The position numbers and the translations under genes are program-made. The notes beneath the pieces were generated by a model. It did no database searches, had not been told where the DNA came from, and worked only from the letters and a program-made list of their open reading frames with translations. 64,000 nt of DNA from Pseudomonas nitroreducens TX1 (GTDB lineage Bacteria; Pseudomonadota; Gammaproteobacteria; Pseudomonadales; Pseudomonadaceae), in assembly GCF_000313755.1 (NCBI RefSeq), contig NZ_AMZB01000084.1:1-64000 (forward strand), given 5' to 3'. Each line of letters opens with the position of its first letter. Within the stretch, counting starts at the first letter, position 1. Of this stretch, positions 44,013 through 50,923 are shown piece by piece.

Positions 44013-44069
44013 ATGAATCAACCACCCAAACACACAGGCACCGGTATTGCGGAGGTGCGCCATGGCTGA
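44013..44069 (+). CDS. 18-aa ORF with strong RBS overlapping ptrB
   Basis: MNQPPKHTGTGIAEVRHG. AGGAGG lies 7 nt before its ATG, the best ribosome site in the area. Its stop overlaps the ptrB start region by 8 bp in another frame, so it could couple translation to ptrB. No homology is recognised; it may not make a stable product. Confidence 0.4.
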   Translation: MNQPPKHTGTGIAEVRHG

Positions 44070-44271
44070 CATCGCCGACTACGCCAATGACCTGATGCTG
44101 GAGCGCATCGAGGACATGCTGCACAGCCGCCGCTCCTCGGCGGCCATCAGCTCCGCCGAGTACTGCGAGGATTGCGGCGACGCCATCCCGCCGGCGCGCC
44201 GCCTGGCCGCGCCGGGTTGCACCCGCTGCATCGACTGCCAGGCAATCGACGAACTGGAGCGGCGGCACTGA
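44062..44271 (+). CDS. ptrB: PtrB-like DksA/TraR-type zinc finger protein
   Basis: 69 aa. Starts MADIADYANDLMLERI; four-cysteine zinc finger CEDCGD...CTRCIDC with the SAEYCEDCG pattern of DksA/TraR C4 proteins. GGAGG lies 6 nt before the ATG. In P. aeruginosa PtrB, in the same place after prtR, represses type III secretion when PrtR is lost. Position and sequence fit; the regulatory target here is inferred. Confidence 0.85.
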   Translation: MADIADYANDLMLERIEDMLHSRRSSAAISSAEYCEDCGDAIPPARRLAAPGCTRCIDCQAIDELERRH

Positions 44272-44290
44272 GCCGCCAGGGAGACACGCC

Positions 44291-44650
44291 GTGATCAAAC
44301 CCATCGACGAAATGCTCAAGCTCTGGGCCGAAGAGATGCACAACCCGGGCAGTGCAGGCGGCGGTTATGCCGGCGGTAACCTGCTGGCGATGATGATGGC
44401 CAACAAGGGCGAGATGATTCGTGGCACACGGGGTAGCAAGGTGATCCTCGACCGCGTCGCGGAACTGGACCTGATCATCAACCACCTGCCTGACGAGCAG
44501 AAGGACGTGATCACCGAGCACTACCTCAATCGCGACAGCGAGGCTTCGCAGAAGTACCGGCACTGCCGCTGCAGCCGCAATACCTTCTACCTGCGCCTGC
44601 ATGTGGCGCACCAGAGCATCCAGTCGCGGCTGATGCGCCGCGCCGCCTGA
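44291..44650 (+). CDS. Putative late-gene regulator/antiterminator (PA0613-like)
   Basis: 119 aa, GTG start with GGGAG 8 nt upstream. The C-terminal half (LPDEQKDVITEHYLN ... CSRNTFYLRLHVAHQSI) looks like a sigma region 4/ArpU-type helix-turn-helix used by phage late regulators. The N-terminal half is glycine- and methionine-rich. It is 19 bp after ptrB, in the position of PA0613. Late-regulator function is inferred from fold resemblance and from the many hairpins downstream. Confidence 0.6.
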   Translation: MIKPIDEMLKLWAEEMHNPGSAGGGYAGGNLLAMMMANKGEMIRGTRGSKVILDRVAELDLIINHLPDEQKDVITEHYLNRDSEASQKYRHCRCSRNTFYLRLHVAHQSIQSRLMRRAA

Positions 44651-44669
44651 CCTTTTCCTTTCTTTCCCC

Positions 44670-44694
44670 GAAGCCCGGCCTTGCGCCGGGCTTC
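44670..44694 (+). terminator. Hairpin after the regulator gene
   Basis: GAAGCCCGGC-CTTGC-GCCGGGCTTC, 19 bp after the stop; the following bases GTGCTTCCC are a weak T-run. Closes the ptrB transcript or acts as read-through control. Confidence 0.6.
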
Positions 44695-44733
44695 GTGCTT
44701 CCCATGGGGTGCGTTGCGCTATGCTCGCGTCCC

Positions 44734-45207
44734 ATGACGACACCTATCCTCATTCGCCGCGCCGAACCCGCCGACACCGATGCCATCCTGCGCATCCTCG
44801 GCGACACCTACGAAGCCACCTGGAAGCCCGAGCTGACCCCCGAGGCCATTGCGCGCTTCGAGTCCTCCGCGCATACCGCCGCTTACGTGCGCGAGCGCCT
44901 GCCGTTCTTCCAGGTCGCCTGCATCGCTGGCGACGTGGTCGGCCTGCTCGACTGGCGCAACGACTTCATCGATGCCCTGCACGTGTCCCCGTGCCATCAA
45001 CGCCTGGGAGTCGGTGCCGCATTGCTGCGTCATGCCGAAACCGCCATCGCCGATGCCGGGCATGCAGGCGTGCGCCTGGAGACCGACACCTTCAACCAGC
45101 AGGCGCGTGCCTTCTATGGCAAGCACGGTTATGCGGAGGTCGATTTCTACCCTGATGAGGAATGGCACAGCGGCTTCACTACTGTGCTGATGAGCAAGGA
45201 TCTCTGA
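44734..45207 (+). CDS. GNAT-family N-acetyltransferase (cargo gene)
   Basis: 157 aa. GNAT fold: N-terminal ILIRRAEPADTDAILRI, acetyl-CoA loop in VSPCHQRLGVGAALL (R/Q-x-x-G-x-A pattern Q-R-L-G-V-G-A), and C-terminal ARAFYGKHGYAEV. Cytosolic acetyltransferase of unknown substrate. Flanked by a hairpin upstream and the P-box downstream, so it is probably its own transcript. I do not know this gene from the PAO1 pyocin locus. Confidence 0.85.
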   Translation: MTTPILIRRAEPADTDAILRILGDTYEATWKPELTPEAIARFESSAHTAAYVRERLPFFQVACIAGDVVGLLDWRNDFIDALHVSPCHQRLGVGAALLRHAETAIADAGHAGVRLETDTFNQQARAFYGKHGYAEVDFYPDEEWHSGFTTVLMSKDL

Positions 45208-45222
45208 AGTTTCCGACGCTGG

Positions 45223-45275
45223 GTTGCGGCGTTTCGACGGCACATTGCGGTGTGTCATCTGCGTATTGCAGCGCA
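45223..45275 (+). promoter_or_regulatory. P-box: PrtN activator binding region
   Basis: Three repeats GTTGCGGCGTT (45223), ATTGCGGTGTG (45244) and ATTGCAGCGCA (45265) at exactly 21-bp spacing, two helical turns. This fits the published PrtN P-box (ATTG-nn-GT repeats). It lies 250 bp upstream of the holin gene and should drive the lysis and tail genes. Match to the consensus is partial in copies 1 and 3. Confidence 0.6.
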
Positions 45276-45370
45276 TTCCCCGAGAAGCCTTGTCCCGGCG
45301 GGAATCGAGGGGTACAAAGTAGTCATTCTTGTAAAGGTGCGTCCCCAGGGAGCACAACGCGAAACCCCGA

Positions 45371-45398
45371 AAAGCCCGGCCACTGAGCCGGGCTTTTT
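45371..45398 (+). terminator. Terminator-like hairpin between P-box and holin
   Basis: AAAGCCCGGC-CACTGA-GCCGGGCTTTTT. As a canonical intrinsic terminator it should stop PrtN-driven transcription before any tail gene, unless antitermination occurs. Confidence 0.8.
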
Positions 45399-45416
45399 CA
45401 TGCCCGCGTTTTTTCG

Positions 45417-45503
45417 ACCCGCCGTCGCGGCGGGTGGCCGGCGAGTGCGCCGGCAGTCATCCCCGGCTGGCTGATAGCCACCGGTTTCGCCCGTTCGCGG
45501 GCG
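45417..45503 (+). other. Two further hairpins ahead of the holin gene
   Basis: ACCCGCC/GGCGGGT at 45417-45435 and CGCCCG-TTCG-CGGGCG at 45488-45503 followed by TCTTTAT. With the hairpin at 45371 they make a tandem array of three in 130 bp. No ORF is seen in the gap 45276-45523. Confidence 0.65.
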
Positions 45504-45523
45504 TCTTTATCCAAGGTGAGCCA

Positions 45524-45868
45524 ATGGGCAACGAACCTCAGACCCTGGCCGACGTGCCTTTGTGGGGGCTGATCCTGCTCGCGGTCGCGGGCGGCATCAG
45601 CGGTGAAATGTGGCGCGCCGACAAGGCGGGCCTGTGTGGTTGGCGATTGCTGCGCCGGCTGGCGCTGCGTTCTGGCGCCTCGATTGTCTGTGGCATGGCG
45701 GTGATGTTCCTGGCCATGGCCTGCGGTGCTTCGCTGACCCTTGCCGCCGCCATCGGCAGCCTGACCGCAGCGGCCGGCGCGGAGATCGCCGTCGGACTTT
45801 ATGAGCGCTGGGCGGCGAAGCGCCTGGGTGTGTGCGAACTGCCGCCGAGCGAGCGCGGACAAGAGTGA
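45524..45868 (+). CDS. Holin
   Basis: 114 aa. Hydrophobic segments about 13-30, 47-70 and 70-85 with charged ends, matching the pyocin R2 holin (PA0614, phage holin family 3). Makes inner-membrane lesions that let the endolysin out. Start ATG has AAGGTGAG 4 nt upstream. First gene after the P-box. Confidence 0.85.
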   Translation: MGNEPQTLADVPLWGLILLAVAGGISGEMWRADKAGLCGWRLLRRLALRSGASIVCGMAVMFLAMACGASLTLAAAIGSLTAAAGAEIAVGLYERWAAKRLGVCELPPSERGQE

Positions 45869-45885
45869 TGCTTCAAGGAGACGAC

Positions 45886-46416
45886 ATGTCCGAACAACCT
45901 TTGACCCTGGCGCTACTGCTCGACACGGTGGAGCAGGCGCTAGCCACGCGCTTGACTGAGATCGGCGCGTTTCTGCGCGGCCCACTCAAGCAAGTGCCGG
46001 CGACACTTCCTGCGCTGGCGCTCGAGTACGCCGGCCTGCTGCCCGGCCGTGATCCGGGCAATGGGCAGACCGCACTGATCTGCCGGCTCCAGGCGCGCAT
46101 TCTGGTAACCAAGGATGACGCGCAAGCCGAGGCCCTCGCGCTGCGCAGCGTCGCCTCGCTGGCTGTGCTTTTGCGCGCCCAGAACTGGGGGCTGGAACTG
46201 CAGCCGGTGAGTTTCGTCCAGGCCCAGCCGGACAGCGAGAATCCTGCGCTGGCGACGTGCCGGGTCTGGCTGGTCGAGTGGCAGCAACCGGTATTGCTCG
46301 GTGAAACGGAATGGCCCTGGGAAGACCAGCCGCCGGGGAGCCTCATGCTGGGCGTCGACCCGCAGACCGGCCCCGGCCACGAGGGCGACTACTTCGACCC
46401 GGGAGCCGTGCAATGA
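45886..46416 (+). CDS. Tailocin structural protein, PA0615-like (probable collar/terminator)
   Basis: 176 aa, starts MSEQPLTLALLLD with AAGGAG 7 nt before. N-terminal region resembles phage tail-end proteins in its alternating hydrophobic helix and strand pattern, but I recognise no motif with certainty. It stands where PA0615 stands; I recall that in the R2 pyocin structure this gene product forms the collar. ATGA overlap with the spike gene. Confidence 0.6.
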   Translation: MSEQPLTLALLLDTVEQALATRLTEIGAFLRGPLKQVPATLPALALEYAGLLPGRDPGNGQTALICRLQARILVTKDDAQAEALALRSVASLAVLLRAQNWGLELQPVSFVQAQPDSENPALATCRVWLVEWQQPVLLGETEWPWEDQPPGSLMLGVDPQTGPGHEGDYFDPGAVQ

Positions 46417-46976
46417 ATCAGGATTACGTGAGTGCGGAACACGACCGCATGCTCGCCGCCCTGGTCATACCCTGTGAAGTGGTGGCCGTGGACCTGGCGG
46501 CGGCGCGAGTACGCGTGCGTTCCGGCGAATGGACCAGCGCCTGGGTGCGCTGGCACGCACAAGCGGCCGGTGCCGCGCGGCACTGGCGGGCGCCGAGCCT
46601 GGGCGAGCAGGGTGTGCTGCTCAGCCCGTCCGGAATGGCCGCCATGGGCACCTTCGTGCCGGGGCTGTTCGGCGCGGCCTCGGCACCACCGAACAATCGA
46701 GGCGAGGTAGAGAGCTGGCACTTTCCCGATGGCGCTGTACTGAGCTACGACTGGCAGGCGCATCGCTATGACCTGCAACTGCCCGCCGGCAGCGCGACGG
46801 TAAGGGTCGGTGGCACCCAGTTGGTGATCGACCCCGGCGCGGTGAACGTCACCGCCGCCAGCATCCAGCTGACCGGCCCGGTGACTATCAAGGGCGCGCT
46901 GACGGTGAACGGAAATATCAGCAGCACCGGTTCGATCATGGACACCGCCGGCAACAGCAACCACCACACCCATTGA
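46413..46976 (+). CDS. Baseplate spike protein (P2 gpV-like)
   Basis: 187 aa. OB-fold N-terminus and a C-terminal beta-helix with repeated short strands (about 140-175) ending in NHHTH; the HxH is the iron-binding tip motif of P2 gpV spikes. Pierces the outer membrane at firing. Four-base overlap with the preceding gene. Confidence 0.88.
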   Translation: MNQDYVSAEHDRMLAALVIPCEVVAVDLAAARVRVRSGEWTSAWVRWHAQAAGAARHWRAPSLGEQGVLLSPSGMAAMGTFVPGLFGAASAPPNNRGEVESWHFPDGAVLSYDWQAHRYDLQLPAGSATVRVGGTQLVIDPGAVNVTAASIQLTGPVTIKGALTVNGNISSTGSIMDTAGNSNHHTH

Positions 46977-46997
46977 AGTCGCTTCGACTTCCAACCC

Positions 46998-47018
46998 AGG
47001 CCCGCCTCGTGCGGGCCT
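46998..47018 (+). terminator. Hairpin between spike and gpW genes
   Basis: AGGCCCGC-CTCGT-GCGGGCCT, perfect 8-bp stem, followed by CTGCATTTCT. Stem like a terminator but the T-run is short. Confidence 0.55.
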
Positions 47019-47039
47019 CTGCATTTCTGGAGACCTGCC

Positions 47040-47090
47040 ATGGGCAACTTTTCCCGTGCGCACCCTGAGCGACGGAGGGCGCGGCCATGA
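47040..47090 (+). CDS. 16-aa ORF coupled to gpW
   Basis: MGNFSRAHPERRRARP, with CTGGAG 7 nt before the ATG. Its TGA overlaps the ATG of the gpW gene (ATGA), and gpW has no strong ribosome site of its own. It may serve only to bring ribosomes to gpW. Confidence 0.4.
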   Translation: MGNFSRAHPERRRARP

Positions 47091-47413
47091 TCGGTATGGA
47101 TCGACGCAACGGCCAGCCGCTGAGCGCGCTGGCGCACCTGAAGCAATCCATCGAGGACATCCTCACTACCCCGTTGGGCAGTCGGCGCATGCGCCCCGAG
47201 TACGGCAGCCGTCTGCGGCGCATGGTAGACCTGCCGGTAACCGAAGGCTGGAAGGGCGCGGTGCAGGCTGAAGTAGCCCGTGCCATCGGCCGCTGGGAGC
47301 CGCGTCTGCGGCTGAGTTCGGTGCAGGTCGTGGCGGTGGTCGCGGGCAGCGTGTCGCTGCGCCTGCGCGGCGTCTACCTGGGCGACGAGATCGGCCTGGA
47401 GGTGGCGGCATGA
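47087..47413 (+). CDS. Baseplate/sheath-initiator protein (P2 gpW, gp25-like)
   Basis: 108 aa GPW_gp25 domain: SIEDILTTPLGSRRMRPEYGS and DLPVTEGW. Connects baseplate to sheath and starts sheath polymerisation. Starts inside the stop of the small ORF before it and overlaps gpJ by 4 bp. Confidence 0.93.
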   Translation: MIGMDRRNGQPLSALAHLKQSIEDILTTPLGSRRMRPEYGSRLRRMVDLPVTEGWKGAVQAEVARAIGRWEPRLRLSSVQVVAVVAGSVSLRLRGVYLGDEIGLEVAA

Positions 47414-48300
47414 GCTTGATCGACCTGTCCCAACTGCCCGCCCCCGAGGTCGTCGAGGTCCTCGACTACGAGACGCTCTACGAAGAACTACTGGCGGATT
47501 TCCGCAGCGCCATGGGCGAAGGCTGGACCGCAGCGCTGGAGTCCGATCCGGTGGTCAAGCTGTTGGAGCTGGCGGCCTATCGCGAACTGCTGCTGCGTGC
47601 GCGGATCAACGATGCCGCCCGTGCGGTGATGCTCGGTTATGCGACCCAGGGTGACCTGGACCAATTGGCCGCCGGCTACAACGTCAAGCGCCTGGTAATC
47701 CAGGAGGCCGACGCCACCACGTCGCCGCCGACCCCGGCCGTGCTCGAGGGGGACGACTCGCTGCGCAACCGCACGCAACTGGCCTTCGACCAGCTCTCGG
47801 TCGCCGGCCCGCGCAATGCGTACGTGGCCTTCGCGCTCGGCGCCGATGGACGTATCGCCGACGTTTCGGCGATCAGCCCGCAGCCGTGCGAGGCGCTGGT
47901 CAGTGTGTTGTCTTCCGAAGGCAATGGCGCTGCCTCCGCCGACCTGCTGGATGCGGTGCGCCGCGCGCTGAACGATGAGGACGTGCGCCCGGTGGGCGAT
48001 CGCCTCACCGTGCAGTCTGCCGCCATCGTGCCCTATCAGGTCGACGCGGTGCTCTACATCTATCCGGGCCCGGAGGCCGAGTTGATCCAGCAGGCCGCCG
48101 AGGCGTCGCTGCAGACCTATATCGCCACGCAGCGCCGCATCGGCCGCGACATCCGCCGCAGCGCGCTGTTCGCCGCGCTGCATGTGGCAGGCGTGCAGCG
48201 TGTCGAGCTGGCCAAACCGGCTGCCGACGTAGTGCTCGACTCCACCCAGGCGGCGTACTGCAGCGGCTACCAGATCCGCGTGGGAGGTTCGGATGAGTAG
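47410..48300 (+). CDS. Baseplate wedge protein gpJ
   Basis: 296 aa Baseplate_J family (P2 gpJ, T4 gp6-like). Contains ARINDAARAVMLGYATQGDLDQLAA split over about residues 60-85 and LRNRTQLAFDQLSVAGPRNAY near 115-135, typical of the family. Forms the triplex with gpI. Overlaps gpW by 4 bp and gpI by 8 bp. Confidence 0.95.
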   Translation: MSLIDLSQLPAPEVVEVLDYETLYEELLADFRSAMGEGWTAALESDPVVKLLELAAYRELLLRARINDAARAVMLGYATQGDLDQLAAGYNVKRLVIQEADATTSPPTPAVLEGDDSLRNRTQLAFDQLSVAGPRNAYVAFALGADGRIADVSAISPQPCEALVSVLSSEGNGAASADLLDAVRRALNDEDVRPVGDRLTVQSAAIVPYQVDAVLYIYPGPEAELIQQAAEASLQTYIATQRRIGRDIRRSALFAALHVAGVQRVELAKPAADVVLDSTQAAYCSGYQIRVGGSDE

Positions 48301-48907
48301 CCGCCTGCTGCCGATCAACTCGACGCCGCTGGAGCGTGCCCTGGCCGACGTGCAGGTCGCCGATTTGCCGGTCCCCCTGCGTGAGCTGATGGACCCGCAA
48401 CGCTGCCCGGTGGCCTTGCTGCCGTACCTCGCCTGGGCCTGGTCGGTGGACCGCTGGGACCCGGCCTGGAGCGAGACGGTCAAGCGCAAGGCGGTGGCCG
48501 CGGCGTTTCGCATCCACCAGCACAAGGGCACCATCGCCGCGCTGCGGCGGGTGATCGAGCCGCTGGGTTACCTGATCGAGATCATCGAGTGGTGGCAGGG
48601 CGCGCCCATGGGCGAGCCGGGCACCTTCCGCCTGCGCATCGGCGTGCTCGACAGTGGCATCAGCGAGGAAATGTACCAGGAGGTGGAGCGCCTGATCGAC
48701 GACGCCAAACCGCTCACGCGGCACCTCATCGGGCTGGATATCAGCCTGGAATCCCAGGGGCGGATCACCGTCGGCTCCGGGCAATACGACGGCGACATCG
48801 TCACCGTCTACCCCTACCTCCCGGACGTGATCGAAGCGATCGGCAGCCACGGCTTGCCGGGCCGGGAACACACCATCGATAGCTTGAGTGTCTACCCATG
48901 GCAGTAA
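48293..48907 (+). CDS. Baseplate wedge protein gpI
   Basis: 204 aa Tail_P2_I family. LLPINSTPLERALADV, LLPYLAWAWSVDRWDPAW and FRIHQHKGTIAALRRV are characteristic. Links the wedge to the tail fibre, whose gene overlaps it by 10 bp. Confidence 0.95.
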   Translation: MSSRLLPINSTPLERALADVQVADLPVPLRELMDPQRCPVALLPYLAWAWSVDRWDPAWSETVKRKAVAAAFRIHQHKGTIAALRRVIEPLGYLIEIIEWWQGAPMGEPGTFRLRIGVLDSGISEEMYQEVERLIDDAKPLTRHLIGLDISLESQGRITVGSGQYDGDIVTVYPYLPDVIEAIGSHGLPGREHTIDSLSVYPWQ

Positions 48908-50823
48908 CCTACTACGCACTTCTCACCACGATCGGTGCCGGCAAGCTGGCGAACGCCACCGCGCTGGGCACCACCCTGAAAATCACCCAGCTCGCGGTGG
49001 GCGATGGTGGCGGCAACGTGCCGACCCCCGACGCCAGCCGCACCCAGCTGGTCAACGAAGTCCGCCGCGCGCCGCTGAACCGCCTGAGCGTCGACCCGGC
49101 GAACAGCGCGCAGATCATCGCCGAACAGGTCATCCCCGAGGACGTGGGCGGCTGGTGGATCCGCGAGATGGGCCTGTACGACGAAGCCGGCGCCCTGATC
49201 GCCTACGCCAACTGCGCACCGTCCTACAAACCGCAACTGGCCGAAGGCAGCGGCCGCACCCAGACCGTGCGCATCGTGCTGATCGTCAGCAATGCGGCTT
49301 CGGTGGAGCTGAAGATCGACCCGAGTGTTGTGTTGGCGACGCGGGAGTATGTGGATAACTCCATCGTCACGGCGCTGAACCGGCTGGACTACAAGCAGTC
49401 GGTGCGAGCAGCGACCACGGCAAGCGTCACCCTGAGCGGCCTGCAGACGGTGGATGGTGTGGCGCTGGCCCCGGGTGACCGTGTGCTGGTGAAGAACCAG
49501 ACCAATGCTGTGGACAACGGGCTGTATGTCGTCGCTACCGGCGCCTGGAAACGTGCGACCGATGCCGACGAAAACAGTGAGGTGACGCCCGGCCTCACCG
49601 TGACGGTGGAAAGCGGCACCGCGCAGACGGACAGCGTGTGGCAGTTGGTGACCGATGGGGCGATTGTCCTGGGTACTACAGCGCTGACGTTCCAGAACAT
49701 TACCAATGGATTGGCGAAGCTGGCGTCGCCGGCATTTTCCGGAACGCCAACTGCGCCCAACCCGGCGCAGGGGGATCTGTCCACTCGCCTGGCGACGACT
49801 TCCTATGTCCGCAACCTGGTGACGGGAAGCATGAGCAAGTCGGTGGCGGGTGGCATCGATGTGACTCTCACAGCAGACGAGGTCGGCTATGGGATGTTGA
49901 CGTTCACGGGCGCGTTGACGGCCAACATCAATGTGATTGTGCCTAACGTGTACCGGCAATGGGTGGTGCATAACCGCACCACTGGTGCGTTCAGCCTGAC
50001 GCTGAAGACTGCCGCCGGCACGGGGGTGGCTGTAAGCCAGGGGCGGCAGCGCATGCTGGTCTGCAATACCGTAGATGTGTATTCGCCTGAGTTTGACTAT
50101 GTCAATACGCCTCTGCTGGGGAATCCTACTGCACCAACTCAACCGCTGTTTGACGTTTCTACTCGTGTTGCGACAACTGGTTTCGTCCAGCGCGCTTTGG
50201 GTAACCTCGCGAGTGGTCGATCGATTAGTTCAGGGGCGCAACTAACTCCAGCTGACTGTGGTTCGTGCATTGGCCTTGGCGGGCAAAATACTTACACAGT
50301 GACTCTCCCCGATGTTGCTGAAGTAGCGGTTGGTTCATCTATTTTAATGCACTGCCGCGCCTTAACTCCCATCACAGTCGCCAGCAAGAGTGGAAGCCAG
50401 ATATCTCCTGACGGAAACATCGTTGGCAGCATTAAACTCTTGGGCGGGGAGAGTGCTCGATTTGTCTGTGAGAGCGGTGTGTGGGCGGTACATGGAACAG
50501 GGGCCCTGCGATACTCCGCTGGGATGCAAGCTTCGCTATCTGCTACTGGATATCAAAAATTGCCGAGCGGCGTGATTCTGCAGTGGGGAACTGTCACTAC
50601 CGGTAGCAATGGTATCGGTTCGTTAGTTTTTCCAATGGCCTTTCCGACAACTTGTTGCAGTATTCAACTGACAGGCTGGACTGCGGGCGCTTCGGCTGCC
50701 GGAGCCGCATCGCTGGGTACATTCTCTAATACAGGAGCAACCGTCTACGGAATGATGGTTAGTCCAAGCGCGGGCACTGGGCCCATCGCTCTGGCTATGC
50801 ACTGGTTCGCGGTCGGATTCTAA
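48898..50823 (+). CDS. Tail fibre (receptor-binding) protein
   Basis: 641 aa. N-terminal DUF3751-like baseplate-attachment domain (about 1-165). The middle holds repeats of the pattern NPTAP...STR(L/V)ATT(S/G)(Y/F)V near 280 and 405. C-terminal receptor-binding part ends with the KLPSGVILQWG domain seen in R-type pyocin and Mu-like fibres. From about 50110 to the end GC content falls to about 50 percent (lines I counted gave 48 to 53), against roughly two thirds in neighbours. No fibre chaperone gene follows. This protein decides which strains are killed. Confidence 0.92.
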   Translation: MAVTYYALLTTIGAGKLANATALGTTLKITQLAVGDGGGNVPTPDASRTQLVNEVRRAPLNRLSVDPANSAQIIAEQVIPEDVGGWWIREMGLYDEAGALIAYANCAPSYKPQLAEGSGRTQTVRIVLIVSNAASVELKIDPSVVLATREYVDNSIVTALNRLDYKQSVRAATTASVTLSGLQTVDGVALAPGDRVLVKNQTNAVDNGLYVVATGAWKRATDADENSEVTPGLTVTVESGTAQTDSVWQLVTDGAIVLGTTALTFQNITNGLAKLASPAFSGTPTAPNPAQGDLSTRLATTSYVRNLVTGSMSKSVAGGIDVTLTADEVGYGMLTFTGALTANINVIVPNVYRQWVVHNRTTGAFSLTLKTAAGTGVAVSQGRQRMLVCNTVDVYSPEFDYVNTPLLGNPTAPTQPLFDVSTRVATTGFVQRALGNLASGRSISSGAQLTPADCGSCIGLGGQNTYTVTLPDVAEVAVGSSILMHCRALTPITVASKSGSQISPDGNIVGSIKLLGGESARFVCESGVWAVHGTGALRYSAGMQASLSATGYQKLPSGVILQWGTVTTGSNGIGSLVFPMAFPTTCCSIQLTGWTAGASAAGAASLGTFSNTGATVYGMMVSPSAGTGPIALAMHWFAVGF

Positions 50824-50883
50824 TACTGCCGATCCATATACAGCTTTTACCCCTCTGCATCTAGCAGCTAGGGAATACCACCC

Positions 50884-50907
50884 AACCGCCTCCCGGCGGT
50901 TTTTTTA
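50884..50907 (+). terminator. Intrinsic terminator between fibre and sheath genes
   Basis: AACCGCC-TCCC-GGCGGTTTTTTT. Full stem and seven T inside what should be one late transcript. 17 bp later comes the sheath Shine-Dalgarno (CTGGAG). Confidence 0.85.
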
Positions 50908-50923
50908 TGTCTGGAGAAAACCT

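Noticed and set aside
44044-44056. ATTGCGGAGG as a further P-box copy before ptrB
   Set aside because: Single copy, no repeat at 21 bp, and the GGAGG is the ptrB ribosome site.
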